Source: Branchinecta lynchi (Eukaryota; Arthropoda; Branchiopoda; Anostraca; Branchinectidae). From it: a stretch of 64,000 bases of DNA. How positions within the stretch are numbered: the first letter of the stretch is position 1; every line of letters starts with the position of its first letter. The position numbers were made by a program, and so were the translations under genes. Under the pieces are notes generated by a model, which saw nothing but the letters and a program-made list of their open reading frames with translations, had not been told where the DNA came from and did not search any database. The stretch spans positions 5,146,230-5,210,229 of the forward strand of contig JAKZAP010000012.1 in the NCBI GenBank assembly GCA_023053575.1, read 5' to 3'. Shown here one piece after another: positions 20,112 to 31,540 of this stretch.

Positions 20112-20490
20112 TCTCAATACAAACACCGCTTTTCAGGACCAGTGCCACCATACAACACAGGTACAAGCGCATAGAGGTACCACAAATCCAACAGAGAAAT
20201 TCCACTATCAGAAAATCGAATATTCTTCTCTTGTTTACAGTGGTATGTACGACGGCTTTCGCCGAACTCTTTGACCGCTGTTTTGAGTTTTCGAAGATTA
20301 GACAGTTCTCGTCCTGAGTGCTAAAGCCGAATATATGAATATATAAGAATATATGAATGGATCGAGTCTCAGATTTCAATTCGGTAATATAGTTTTTTGA
20401 TGAGAAATGGAGAGGAAGGGAGTACGTTGTGTAGCGGTTATTGGAGGGGGATGTCAATCCCGTGGATAGTAAAGGATAGAGAAGGGTTTC

Positions 20491-20643
20491 TTCCGTATCT
20501 TACACTATGGGCCCGGGAAGAGAAGGTCTGAATATATTACTATTCTGACCTGCTAAGACCGGGCCACTCAAATTAGTCGCTTAATTGCGCGGGCGAAGGG
20601 CTGGCCAATTGGGGTGAGCGAAGCACTGGAGGACGGATGGTAA

Positions 20644-20674
<31 letters not shown>

Positions 20675-20829
20675 TAATGTTTTCCGTGACGTCCAGAAAA
20701 AGAAAAACTGAAAACGAAAAACTGCGAAAAAACTTCCCGGGTCGATAGATCTTCTAATCTCTTAAGTGTTTTTTCCGTATCTTACACTATGGGCCCGGGA
20801 AGAGAAGGTCTGAATATATTACTATTCTG
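20491..20829 (+). repeat. 57-bp direct repeat flanking a poly(A)-bearing segment
   Basis: An identical 57-bp sequence starting TTCCGTATCTTACACTATGG lies at 20491-20547 and 20773-20829. The 225 bp between them include a 26-nt A run (20649-20674). The second copy reads straight into the HECT pseudogene. The flanks are too long for an ordinary target-site duplication, so a local duplication with later insertion is likelier. Confidence 0.8.
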
Positions 20830-21530
20830 GGCTTGGATTGAATCCTGCCAGAATCCAGATCTGGAGCTTTGTCCGACATGTTTGAAATCGTTTGATGTAG
20901 TTGCTCCTGTTGAGCATTTCCAAAATTGCGTACCTTCAGCCAATGCATTACAACCATCGACCTCTCGTATAACAACTCTACAATCTGGGATTTTCACTTT
21001 CCAAGCTGCCCTACGTGGTCTCCGATCTTTGATAGACCGCCCATCCTTCCTTCTACATGTAGATCGGGCGAACATCATGGAAAGTGGCTTGTTAATATTG
21101 AAGAACATGGAAAGAGACCCAGACTCTACTTTTCCGACAACCAGTCACCCGCTTTGAAGGTGAACCTGGACTCGATGCAGGAGGACCTTTTAGAGAGTTT
21201 TCCACTGATTTTTTTGAAGCGGCAATAGAGAAGTACTTCGAACCTTCTCTTGATGGTGCTATATTCAAGACGAATGATGATTGTATAATGAAAATATTGG
21301 GCATGGCCGTTGGCTACAGTCTTCTTCATGATGGGCCGGCATTCCATTACCTATCGAAGTATGTTGTTCGACGTCTTTTTAGTGAGGATTATCCATATGG
21401 AACTGAAACACCAGCAGCACTGATTCCGCGAAACCAAGGCATACGAAGGAATTTTTCTGTTTCTAGATGATGATAGAAAGGGGAGAAGCTGAAAGGATTT
21501 CTGATGAGAGAGACGGGCGAATTCGAGTAT
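20789..21530 (+). pseudogene. HECT-type E3 ubiquitin ligase fragment, G2E3-like
   Basis: The first frame encodes ELCPTCLKSFDVVAPVEHFQ followed by NC, a C-x2-C...H...C finger like the UBZ-type module found in multicopy HECT proteins of invertebrates and fishes. From about 21140 another frame encodes PVTRFEGEPGLDAGGPFREF, continuing to FFEAAIEKYF, then ILGMAVGYSLLHDGPAFHYL. These are the conserved N-lobe signatures of HECT domains ('EGE...D-GGP-REF' and 'G..+..S....GP'). The C-lobe with the catalytic cysteine is absent and frames change at about 21140 and 21440. It is truncated and inactive as read. Confidence 0.72.
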
Positions 21531-21539
21531 CAAAGGGTT

Positions 21540-21925
21540 TTAATCGGAATCCGGTAGATTTCGTCCGTACTTGGAAAATTCTTTTACCTATATGCACAGT
21601 ACAACCGTGAACCCTTCCAAGAAAAGACAAAAAAACAAACAATGGCTGTCAGTCTTTGGCATACCTTGCTCACTCATCAACATAGTTCTAATTTGTATAT
21701 ATACTTAAATATATAAACGATGTGGCTAATAAGCTGTTCAGTGAAGTACAGGTCTTAGAGAGATGTGAAAACAGGTAATGCGAAGGGCAAAAACGTTTCA
21801 AAAAATTTGGCCTTCGTGTGTTTACGGTAAATTCAAGTCTTTAGTCGTCAGTACTTTTCCAGAGTTTTCCTGATGATGCAGCCAGTTGGTTCCTGAAGTG
21901 CACCAACATGGAGGTGAGTTTGATT
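21540..21925. other. Intergenic stretch
   Basis: No gene is supported; a short AT-rich run lies at about 21690-21720. Confidence 0.4.
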
Positions 21926-22745
21926 AACAAGACCTAGGGTTTCGATGGGATCCCAAAATCTAACATTTGATCCAGACATTTGGGTCTTGTCTTCGCCAGA
22001 TCCAGTCTTGGACAGGCTGATCATCTGAGAAAACCAAGTTCATATATACCTCTATAAGTCACATCTATTTTGACGATACAGACCGAAACTTCCTGCTTTA
22101 CTTCTGCCAAATGTCCGGTTTCGGCCGAATTCTGATCGCACTACTTGTCCAGCAAAAAAAGAACAATTCAGAAATGAAGACCATCCGGGTAGAAACTGAT
22201 TGTCATATACAGACTCAGCGTCTTTTCTTAGCACTAAATCTGTCACCTAATTAACTTCAAACAAACTTTCGCTTTTAACAAATTTTCCGGTTTGGCCAGA
22301 TTCCGGGCAAACTAGTTGTCCGACGAGAAAACTGTTTTCATGATCGTCTTCAGCATGTCTTCTTACCCCGTGTTCGAACATCTAATCAACTTCAAATGAA
22401 ACTTTTAATTCTAACCAACTTTGCGGTTTTGGCCGGATTCCGGACGAACTACTTACTCGGCAAGAAAATAGTTTTCACCATCATGTTCAGCATGTCCTCT
22501 AACCCCATAATCTACTGTCACATTAGCTGTTTAAAAAATATTTTGTTTGCCCCTTAATTTGACCCCCCACCATTAAATGTAGGGCTACAGAGTCCATCTA
22601 CGAACTTGACCTTACTCTTGACCCAAAAAATCCACACACCAAGTTTCATCAAAATATCTCATTCCCTTCGAGAGTTATCGTGCTGACAGACGGACAGACA
22701 ACTTTTGCGATGTCATAGGTATCCCTCCACTTACGTTTTGACCAA
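21926..22745 (+). repeat. Family A, near full-length copy
   Basis: The left module (ACAAGACC, then GATGGGATCCC) starts at 21928. It is followed by about four core units and the right module with TCATCAAAATATCTCATTCC and GACAGACGGACAGACAAC, ending at CACTTACGTTTTG. The final GGGATCCC palindrome has been lost. Confidence 0.9.
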
Positions 22746-23600
22746 ATAAGTTAGACTGGTAAAAATAGTTTAGTTTTGACTTTCTGAAACACCATCGTGA
22801 CAGTTTGCTGGTATTTTTTCTTATCGAGCAGCTGCACAGTATCTTTCTGCAGACAAAAACATTACCGTACAATTCGAAGAATACCGCTCGAAACAACACC
22901 AGTTTCCAAATAGTAGATATAAGGTCTAGCAAACACTCGACCGCAAACACGTACCGCGACATATACATATATATATATATCGAAACCTGTAACAACGCAT
23001 GCTGTTGCCACAAATTTCGAGGCAACGCTTCCTCAGAACGGGTAAAAGGTATGTACTGTATTTTCGTAATCTATGTCGCTCAAAACGCATGCATGAGCGA
23101 CGACAAAACTCGGAGTCATTGCAACAAGTTCGAGCAATTTTAAAAGAAGCATTCGACATTTACGTGTCGTTTTGTGATTAATAGGTGGTGTTCTTCTTTA
23201 GGAGTTATGTTCCGGCTGCATGATTTGTGTGTCACCCGATTCTTTTTGTTTACCTCCGCCGATCGACCGTCAGGTAGTGAAACTCGTGCCAATTTCTTCG
23301 CAAGCAGTTTCAACTAATTACGAAAAAAAATTTGCAAGCATTATATCAGTCTCTTGAACTGACGTGACTACCGCCCATCTTCCCGACTTATGTATTCCTT
23401 AATATGATCGTAAATGACATACTCTCTCGCTCCCCCGCGCAAAGTGTGCATTACACCCCAAGCCACAGAAAGTTAGGAAGGACCAAAGACTCTCAAGGTA
23501 CAGAGCACCTATAGGCTGAGTCCCTTACGAACGGTGAAGAACGGACAGGCATTCTCTATACGCTCTCTCCCAGAGTACAGGTATAGCCTGTTTCAGCATT
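22746..23600. other. Intergenic stretch
   Basis: It contains a short (AT)n run at about 22964-22980. Frames of 60-116 codons on both strands overlap one another and show no recognisable domain. Confidence 0.4.
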
Positions 23601-23601
23601 T

Positions 23602-24150
23602 ATGTTTGCAAGACAGATAATTGCACCAAAGATTATAAAACTATTTAACAATACTTTAGTCATGTCAAGCGACCAACACCAAATTTTTGAATGCTTACAA
23701 ATTTGTTTGGGGGTTCCCCAGGGTACCCTGTTGGGACCGCTTTTATTTTTAGTTACGGTCAACGAGCTTGCTCTGTCTTTCGCAGATAGATGGAAAATAC
23801 TTGAATTATCTGTCGGACCTGAAAGTTTGACGAAAGAACATAAAGAGCAGTGCAAAAGGCATCATTGACGGTATCTGTGACGAGGCTATTGTGGATGACA
23901 TAGTAGTCAAGATGGGCAAACTAGATAGCATACTAAAAGAAGGTAATATGGCAATCCGATCACTTAAACTCCTGGCCCGTTATAGAGTAACCACTGACCA
24001 TCTGTTGAGAATTTGTTTGACTTTTGTCCGTCCAAACCCTGGGATACTGTGGCCAGGTTTGGCATTTCGGGTTGACCCGCGATCAGTAGGATCTCTCGAA
24101 CAGGTAGGTCCTTGTTACCTCGAAGTCTCCTAAAGTCCCATATCTCGAAT
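23602..24150 (+). pseudogene. Non-LTR reverse transcriptase fragment (CR1-like)
   Basis: The first frame has GVPQGTLLGPLLFLVTVNEL, which is RT motif B. Thereafter another frame encodes KMGKLDSILKEGNMAIRSLK followed by a degraded 'YRVTTDHLLRICLTFVRP' thumb-type segment. The YVDD box between them is missing (DRWK is followed by unrelated residues). The 3' region to about 24470 ends in AATAAATGAATGAATC, a typical short-repeat tail of such elements. Confidence 0.65.
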
Positions 24151-24732
24151 GCTAGAAATATTTGTTTTAGAGTTGTTAGCACAACACCGAAAAACGTTAT
24201 GTTTCAGTTTCGGCCTTAAAACGTTGGAGAGCCCCGGTCTACGAGAAATTCTTCCCCCTGAATATCTACCTATAGGCCAAGACGGAACAAGCTGCTGCTC
24301 AGCCTGTTTCAAAGTTGCAGCGAGTGCCCTAATCCCATGACCGATATAAAAAAAAGTTTTGTCCATCAAGATAGCTTCAGGCTTCACCCCAAAAAGATAG
24401 CATCAGGGATTCTTGTTTTTTGCCTTATATTTATGTCACATCGTCTATGTAGTACGAATAAATGAATGAATCATTCACAGATCTTTATAACGGGCATTCT
24501 GAAACGCCTCCATAACTTAACAGTATTTTATGTGTGCGTTGTTATTGACTGTAGATACTATACCAAATTATGATGTAACGTATGATGAAAGGTTTTACTT
24601 AGAGTTTCATTGAGAGACACATGTACATTGACCGAGTGATGACCGAGACATTGATGTACATGATGAAAAAATCCAATGGTCGGCTTCGTCAGTGAGGTAA
24701 TTTTTTTAATAAATTGAACTGAATTCAATTAT

Positions 24733-25346
24733 ATTGCGCGCATTCGGGTTCATCTGGGACTACGAAATGACCGTCGTGGCTAAGTATCCGTACCTTGTCC
24801 AAAACGTGGACTATTTCAGTAATTGCTTTCCTGTTTATTTACAGGGCAGTTTTGGAGCTGAAACGTAGAATGGCGTTCTTGGTGCAAAAGGATGTGATTA
24901 AAGCCCAACGAGTTCTTTTTAAGCAACCAGGTCCTACTTCGTATCCTCTATAACCGTTCGTTGATAGCAAGTCCTCAAGTCACGATGAAGGTTGTCCTTA
25001 ACTGTACCAACAGTGAGGTATTGCGCAAATTCGGGTTCATCTGACACTCCGAAATGACCGTCGTGGCTAAGTATCCGTACCTTGTCCAAAACGTGGACTA
25101 TTTCAGTAACTAAGTATCCGTACCTTGTCCGAAACGAGGACTATTTCAGTAATTGCTTCCTGTTTATTTACAGGGCAGTTTTGGTGCTGAAACGTAGAAT
25201 GGCGTTCTTGGTGCGAAAGGATGTGGTTAAAGCCCAACGAGTTCTATTTAAGCAACCAGGTCCTAGTCCGTATCCTCTATAACCGTTCGAAGATAGCAAG
25301 CTCTCAAGTCACGATGAAGGTTGTCAGTCCTGAACTGTACCAACAG
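24733..25346 (+). repeat. Tandem duplication (287-bp period) carrying a terminal-exon-like frame
   Basis: Copies start at 24733 and 25020. Each includes a polypyrimidine/acceptor-like TTTATTTACAG and then an open frame with RRMAFLV and KAQRVLFKQPGP, ending YPL and stop. The second copy also has a 43-bp internal duplication (25068-25110 and 25111-25153). I do not recognise the protein. Confidence 0.8.
25156..25281 (+). CDS. Hypothetical terminal exon, copy 2
   Basis: The frame after TTTACAG reads AVLVLKRRMAFLVRKDVVKA and then QRVLFKQPGPSPYPL and a stop. The upstream copy keeps the same frame and stop with five substitutions, so at least the reading frame survived duplication. No family is assigned. 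Alternatively this could be the 3' end of an unknown mobile element ORF. Confidence 0.3.
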
Positions 25347-26489
25347 TGAGTCGAATCTATCTAGTTCAGTTACAATTTGTCCACCTGCCAGGGAGGTTGT
25401 TAAAGCAGAAGCTTAAAGGGTAGTGCAAGTCGACAAGTAGTAGAAGTGTTTTTGTGGAAAGTTATCAACATTATAAAACTGAGATAGTGCAATTTTCTTC
25501 ACTCGCGTCAAGTTCGTGCTGTATTTGTCCCACTTTTAATGTCTGAATTACCAAGATATGAACGTATTATTTACATGATTGAGCAAAGTGAAGTCATTAT
25601 TACATTGTACTAAATTTCACACTTTTAGGCTTTAGGACTATGGATCAAGACCAAGTCCAAAATACTTTAGGCTGAAGCCAGCCGGTAAAAGACGGTACAG
25701 AAAACTTCTCAGCTGAACAGAAGGAGCTCAACGCTGTCGTATCCAGTCGAGTCTGCTGCAAACAGTGTTGCGAATCTGGACCAAGACACAGTGCAACCCA
25801 GTGATGATAGTACTGCCACTGCGGGGAAAGACAAGAATAGTATTTGTCCTGGCCTTGACTTTGCCAGAAAAGCTTTGTTGAATGATTTTGAAAACGCTGC
25901 ATCTTGCGTTTTTTAAGGATCTTGCCAACCTCGACATCACTGAAATTTCACTGAGTGTCGATGACGAATCCCCTTCTTGAATGTGCGCGTCTATTAAATG
26001 TAAGATTGGAAAGTGCGGCTTAGAAGAGCATACATCTTCTAAACCCGCTTCGATGAGTTCTGTTGCAGTTAACCAGAACGAGGAGGTGAAGACACTCCTA
26101 CTTCTATGAAGCCACAATGTGAAGGAAAAGCCAGTCTCACTTGCTGATATTTGTAGGACGAATAAGTCTTTCTCTAACTAAATTTATAGTTGTGGAGAAC
26201 TATGGGCCGTTAGGGGCAGAACTGGGAGAAGGTTGTTTGATCTTTGAAACAAGTAACATTTTGTTTTGAGCATTCCCCCCCCCCCCCACTTCCGATGTTG
26301 TCCTCGAATCTTTATTTTTTCTGGGATAGAGGCTGGCGGGATGGAGTGCTGAGTACCTGAATGTGTCTTTCAAGGGATTGATCATTGCCAAATTTACAGA
26401 GCTAAGGAGCTGGAGAGTTAACTTAGACATTCCTTCAGCCCAAGCTGAATGTGAATCATATTTGACTATATAAAACGGATAAGTCAACT
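25347..26489. other. Intergenic stretch with possible decayed gene
   Basis: On the plus strand near 25650-25915 short coding-like pieces (RLKPAGKRRYRKLLS; DFARKALLNDFENAAS) appear in different frames, but the order and family are unclear. A run of about 15 C lies at 26274-26288. Confidence 0.35.
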
Positions 26490-26491
26490 CC

Positions 26492-26650
26492 ATTTTATTA
26501 GAGCTATATTCCGGACGATATTGGCAAGGTTCCTCTTAGGCTCAAGCCGCTCTAGTTTGAAAATGAAAATGGAAAGTCATATTCAAGCTTCAGCGGCTTG
26601 AGCCTGAAGAGGAAACTTGCCAAGAAAGGCCAAAATATAGCTCTAATAAA
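26492..26650. repeat. Snap-back inverted repeat
   Basis: The left arm (26492-26549: CCATTTTATTAGAGC...GCTCAAGCCGCT) and the right arm (about 26591-26650: AGCGGCTTGAGC...GCTCTAATAAAATGG) are inverted copies of the hammerhead-like small repeat. They are separated by about 41 bp. Confidence 0.85.
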
Positions 26651-26999
26651 ATGGGATACGATTTCATCGTTTCTAAAGGCAGAAAGCATAACTGTTTATC
26701 CGTGAGTAAAGATGGCGACACCCGATGTTTACAAGCTATGAAGGCTAGATCCACCATGTTTAGTGCCTCATAAGCCGCTCTAGTTTCAAAATGAAAATGG
26801 AAAGTCATATTCAAGCTTCAGCGGCTTGAGCCTGAAGAGGAACCTTGCCAAGAAAGGCCAAAATATAGCTCTAATAAAATGGGATACGATTCATCGTTTC
26901 TAAAGGCAGAAAGCATAACTGTTTATCCGTGAGTAAAGATGGCGACACCCGATGTTTACAAGCTATGAAGGCTAGATCCACCATGTTTAGTGCCTCATC
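26545..26999 (+). repeat. Two-copy tandem repeat, 227-bp period
   Basis: Units at 26545-26771 and 26772-26999 are nearly identical. Each includes AGCGGCTTGAGCCTGAAGAG, CAAAATATAGCTCTAATAAA and a unique segment ending TTTAGTGCCTCAT. The right arm of the snap-back repeat lies in the first unit. Confidence 0.92.
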
Positions 27000-27174
27000 T
27001 TTCGGTCCAAACCCCACCTGTACAGCAGCCGGCATGTCGAGGGATTTTTCCGAATAACGCGATCTCTGACGACAAACAGCTGTACAGTCATTATCTTCAT
27101 GGTTCTTGAAAGGAGGCACCGGATCCGTCGTCAAGAACTTTGAAAGCAAAAATTTAGTGATGAAATAAACCTAC

Positions 27175-27425
27175 AGTTTGGAAAAATACGAAGGTTTTGC
27201 GAACTCTGCTTGTTTCGTTTCGGCCGTACTTCCCAGCGATGAAGATATTCGTCCATGTCTGGAAGATGCATACGAAGAGGTCAAGTGTTCGTTTTCAGCA
27301 CTTCTCTCGGACAACAACGATTTTTGCTTTGATCAGGCTTATCACGTACACGTACGAAAACTTTTTGTTCAGGGCATAAGTCGAGTGCTTCACAATCAAA
27401 CTGGCAGAACACGTTTTAGAGACTA
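27175..27425 (+). CDS. Hypothetical exon
   Basis: After CCTACAG, the frame encodes EKYEGFANSACFVSAVLPSD, EDIRPCLEDAYEEVKCSFSA and further well-mixed residues (FDQAYHVHVRKLFVQGISRV) to a stop at 27423. The composition looks protein-like rather than random. No domain is recognised and no partner exon is seen. It lies between the tandem repeat and family A fragments. Confidence 0.35.
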
Positions 27426-27429
27426 GATA

Positions 27430-27850
27430 TCTATGATATGGTAAGCTTTTTTGTCCGTCCATGTGTTTGTTAGCACAATAATTCTGAAAGATGTAGAGAC
27501 ATCTTGTTCAAACTTGGTGTGAGGATCCTTTCGGTCGAAGTATAGATCAAGTTCGTAACTTTTTCTTCCTGCCGCAGAAGTACTTGGCCCGGTATACAGC
27601 TAAAACAAGGAATTTTGTTAAAGTAAAGACTTCTCTAAAGTTTAGAGATGAGGCAAAGGGTAAACGTACATGCTGTATCCAAATTTGAACTATGTTTCGT
27701 TTTACTCGTATTTTTAACTGTTGGAAAGATGGCAAATATTTAAAGAGTTCAAATATAACCGGAAATCTACAGCGCCGGATTGCCTGGATCAACAAATCCA
27801 ATAACTATTTGGGATCACTTCGAAACCATTGGTCTTGTTTTGGAAGCTAG
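27430..27850 (-). repeat. Family A fragments (right and left modules)
   Basis: At about 27505-27560 a reverse right-module piece (AACTTGGTGTGAGGATCC, GATCAAGTTCGTAAC) is seen. At 27815-27846 a reverse left-module piece (CGAAACCATTGGTCTTGTTT) follows. The DNA between them does not match the family core. Confidence 0.6.
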
Positions 27851-28376
27851 TTGTGCTGATGATGATCCATAGGCTTATAATAATGAGACTGCGTTTGGTC
27901 GCACGCATGGGCGTTGACTGAGCTGTCGACGGCTTGAGCAACATGCAATCTTTTAGGAAACCCTCAGGGCCACAATTTTAACCTGGTGGCTACTAGTGGA
28001 ACCAAGTCTTTTTTGAAGTACACTGTGTTCTGTGTGGAATCTAATCGCTCTGCTTGGCTGCTGATAACGGCTCCACGCATCTGCGTGGAAACCGACATGG
28101 ATGGCGATAATGATGGTGAAGAAGAGAATTGATTGACATTGAACACCAGTCTGAGACCGATCAAGAGAACGAAGACGTTAATACTGATCTACCAGTCATG
28201 CCCAACCACTTAACAGAGCTTTCGATAAATTTCGCCGACAAGACTGTTGAGATACTGAAGTCAAGTCAATACTGCTTGATCAAGTCGTCGGAAACTGCTC
28301 CTCAACTGGGAGTCAAAAAGCCCACCCTTGTGTTGCTAGTGCGAAGAAGAGTTGGTAAAGAAGTCGGTTGCTAGCA
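27850..28376 (+). other. Unassigned stretch upstream of endonuclease fragment
   Basis: A plus frame at 28129-28374 contains HQSETDQENEDVNTDLPVMP and NFADKTVEILKSSQYCLIKS. It could belong to the ORF1 or spacer of the retroelement that follows, but no family is recognised. Confidence 0.3.
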
Positions 28377-28377
28377 T

Positions 28378-28980
28378 CAGCCGACATTATGTGTCTACAA
28401 GAGCACCATTTGCTCCATCATTTGGCTGGTTGGTATTGTACATAATTTATCGTTAAATCATACATATTTTTTTTGTCCCCGCGGTTCCCACTGGAATTCG
28501 TCCTTCTGCAGGCATATGTATTATTACCCGTCAGAATTTTAATGCTTCTTATTTTACTCATACGCAATATTTCATCGCGATCAAGATTTTGAATTGTTTT
28601 GTTTTTACTTGCTACCTCCATACTAATTACCATACTATTGATTCAGATTACGAATTTAATTATGCATGTTCTGAGCTATCTAAGGCTTTGTTGAAAGTTC
28701 CGCCCAAGTCAGAATGGATCATTGTTGGGGATTTTAATTGTGACCTTACGGATGATCAAGATATCAGAGCATCTATGTTGTTTTCTGCACTTCCTCAATA
28801 CGCTCTAATTCATAAAAAATTCAGACGCTACTTATATTCATAATTCAGGCGCGTCGTCCAATATTGACCATCTAGTTTCTTCGGATATTAATTTATGTCC
28901 AAGTATAGTTGGTGTTTGTGCTGATATCCCTATTAGTGATCATCTTTACCTGTCGTTTACTCTTGTTATTCCCATCCCCG
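28378..28980 (+). pseudogene. APE endonuclease of a non-LTR retrotransposon
   Basis: The plus strand encodes ADIMCLQEHHLLHHLAGW, the QEH active-site strand of APE-like endonucleases. Then EWIIVGDFNCDL gives the GDFN box, and finally SSNIDHLVSS and PISDHLYLSFTLV give the DH and SDH boxes. All four signature blocks are in order, but frames change between them. The RT domain is absent downstream. Confidence 0.75.
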
Positions 28981-28984
28981 TATT

Positions 28985-30940
28985 ATCCATATCAGATTGC
29001 AGCTGAAGAATCTCAACTGGTTTGGTTGTTCTAACATCGTTGGTTTTCCAGTTCTGACTTCTGCCCCAAACCTTGCGTCAGATCCGACCATCCCTTGAAG
29101 TACAGAAACGAACTGCCAGCTCCCTTGAAGTGCGCACCTTAACAGCAAAGTGAAAAATTACTTTTGATAAACTTTACATTTCATGATCCCCCGAGGGTCC
29201 ATGATCATTTGCGCCAAAACGGTTTTGCTTAAAGCTTCAGCGACCTAATGAGCTATTTCTCGACCCCACCCCTCCCCCTAGTAGATCTGCTTTCATCCGA
29301 AACCTTTTATGATAAAAAATCCTTTATCTCGAAGCTAGCGGTCTTCGACCATTTTTCACGGTGATCATGAGATTGCCAGTGTTTCCAAGTTGTTACTCGA
29401 ATTTCTACGTTGCCGCTACGTATGTTTCAAAGAACTTTGCCGTTCCGTTGGTGCGTGGCAATATTCAAAATATCGAAGTGCTGTATCTAGTTTGGCTCTG
29501 TAGACGAGAGGCGACAGTTGGCTCTGTAAGTAAGTAAGTAATTTATTTATGACCAGCCATTTTGAAAAGGCGGAGTGTTTTGAGTGTGCTTCCACTTCTA
29601 CTTATTTTGGCAGTAGGATACTTATTTTCAGCCTTTTCTACTTACCAAATTTTGTATTTACTTACCTAGACTACTTGTTTTGTGGGTCTACTACTTATTA
29701 TCTCAACATTTAATCTTTATTCAAAAGCTCTATTTTTGTCTCCAGTTCTCTCTATTATAGCTGAAAAGCAGGTTGATTTTCAAAAAAATTCTGCAGGGCA
29801 TGGTTTGACGTAAATCGGCTTTGTCACTATTGGCATTCAGAGTAGATGCACAAGTGAAGAAAACACTATGATTTCACGGTTAGCCCTTGCTTTCATTTGG
29901 GATGCTTTGGACAGGGAAACTGGATGCTTGGGAAACTGCAACGGGTTTCATAATATTCTGTATTAGAAGGTGCCTTTTTATCTGGTTTTAGGCCTGGGAT
30001 TGGAGAAACATTTGTTCAAGAACCTGTCGTGGAAATGGTTAAATATTGGCAGAAAAATGCTTGAAGCTGCTGTTAGGGTTTCACCCTCTCCGTTCTTGAT
30101 AATTCTGAAAGTTCTTGGGTTTTAATGTTTGGTCCACATTAAAAGCTAGGATTTGCATGGGAAGCAGTTGAGTTCGTCAGAAAAAGAAAATGCAAATATC
30201 AGAACTTCGCCTGCAGCGGTCAGTTGAATTTGTCTTGGGTTTGGTAGTTCGGCCGCAGCAATAGGCATGTACTGTCCAAGTGTTCTTCGCAAAAGTGACG
30301 CTTAGTAGCTGCATAATCAGCTGCCGAGCTGCTCTTTTTGATTAGTTGTACTTACAAAATCTTATTTTTGAATTTTAACATTTTAAAGTAACTTAAAACT
30401 GGTTTAAAAACTTAAAACAATCTAGCCTAATGGTCAAATTGTCATTAAATTGCCGGTGAAAATTTTGACTCTGCATCCTCCCTATCGAAAATGCAATGCT
30501 CCATCAGGCATTCCTCAACTTCTCGAGGTACAGGAGGGGTATCCAACCTCAGACACGTCTTTCCTTCAGAATAATTTATCTGGTTTAAAAAGGAACCAAT
30601 AAATATGACAAACACACTAGACTGAAGCTAACTGAATGGTTTACATATTGGATAAATAAATATTGGCTCAATCTTATTGTTACAAATATTTTCTTTTCAA
30701 ACATGATCCCTTCATTCTAACCTTACCTCGATTGACTAGAAAATGATGAAAAAGGTAGCAAAGTCAATAGCTAGAAAATCCGTTTTCAAAACAGCTTGAA
30801 AACAAAGAAAAGGCAGAGAATTTGAATATTTGAGGACAAATGACCGTTCTAAAAGTCATATTTTGCCTCTTGACTGTCAGGACAGCATGTACATTTCATT
30901 TTAACATTTTCGCGGCAAAAATCGAGGTAGTATAAAAACG
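28985..30940. other. Gene-free stretch
   Basis: AT-rich, with a GTAAGTAAGTAAGTAA microsatellite at 29527-29543 and a C/T-rich block near 29265-29280. I see no gene. Confidence 0.4.
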
Positions 30941-31540
30941 AGGTCAGGTATCCCTCCTGTACAAGAAGGGTTGAGCCAGCAGGTCAACCACTAAAACATG
31001 ACGAAGATGCCTCAAACTGGTATGTGCGTGATAGCTTACTGTAGTCTAGGTAACTAGGTAAAAAAAGAGACTCCAGTTCAGGCTGATTAGGTCTGACCGA
31101 CAGACAACAAAACCAATTATGGTAAGGTAGGTTGCACAAAAAGCTTGAGTAACATGAGAAATTATTGATTATTCGAGTAAATAAAATATTTGCATCAGGT
31201 CAGGGTCCCCAGACTTGTCACAAACTATAACCTTCTTTTAGAATCACATTTGTACGACATTCTCTGACCAGACAATTCTTGCTGACATAACCTGACAGAC
31301 AGACAACCGACTGGTTAACTCCAACTTGGGTAAAGTTTTGAGAATAGTTTTGAGAATAGCATAAATGGGAATTGTGGGATAGCAATGAAGAAGCTTAAAA
31401 ACTACAATACAAAACAATATTGGAGGGTTGAGTAAAATCATTTACAACAAATTTTTTTTTCTAGCTGTTCAGGATCCCAATACAACTCTCAAACGTTGAC
31501 TATGGTGATTTAGTCTGACAGACAGTAAGACCATTTATTT
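30940..31540. repeat. Degenerate GACAGACA-bearing repeats
   Basis: Related words GTCTGACCGACAGACAACA (about 31091), CCTGACAGACAGACAACC (about 31288) and GTCTGACAGACAGTAAGACC (about 31513) recur roughly every 200-225 bp within similar AT-rich surroundings. They may be ancient family A right modules, but the similarity outside the core word is weak. Confidence 0.4.

Noticed and set aside
20548..20772. Poly(A)-bearing segment as a classical SINE
   Set aside because: No A/B box is seen within the segment, and the flanking repeats (57 bp, exact) are far longer than SINE target duplications.
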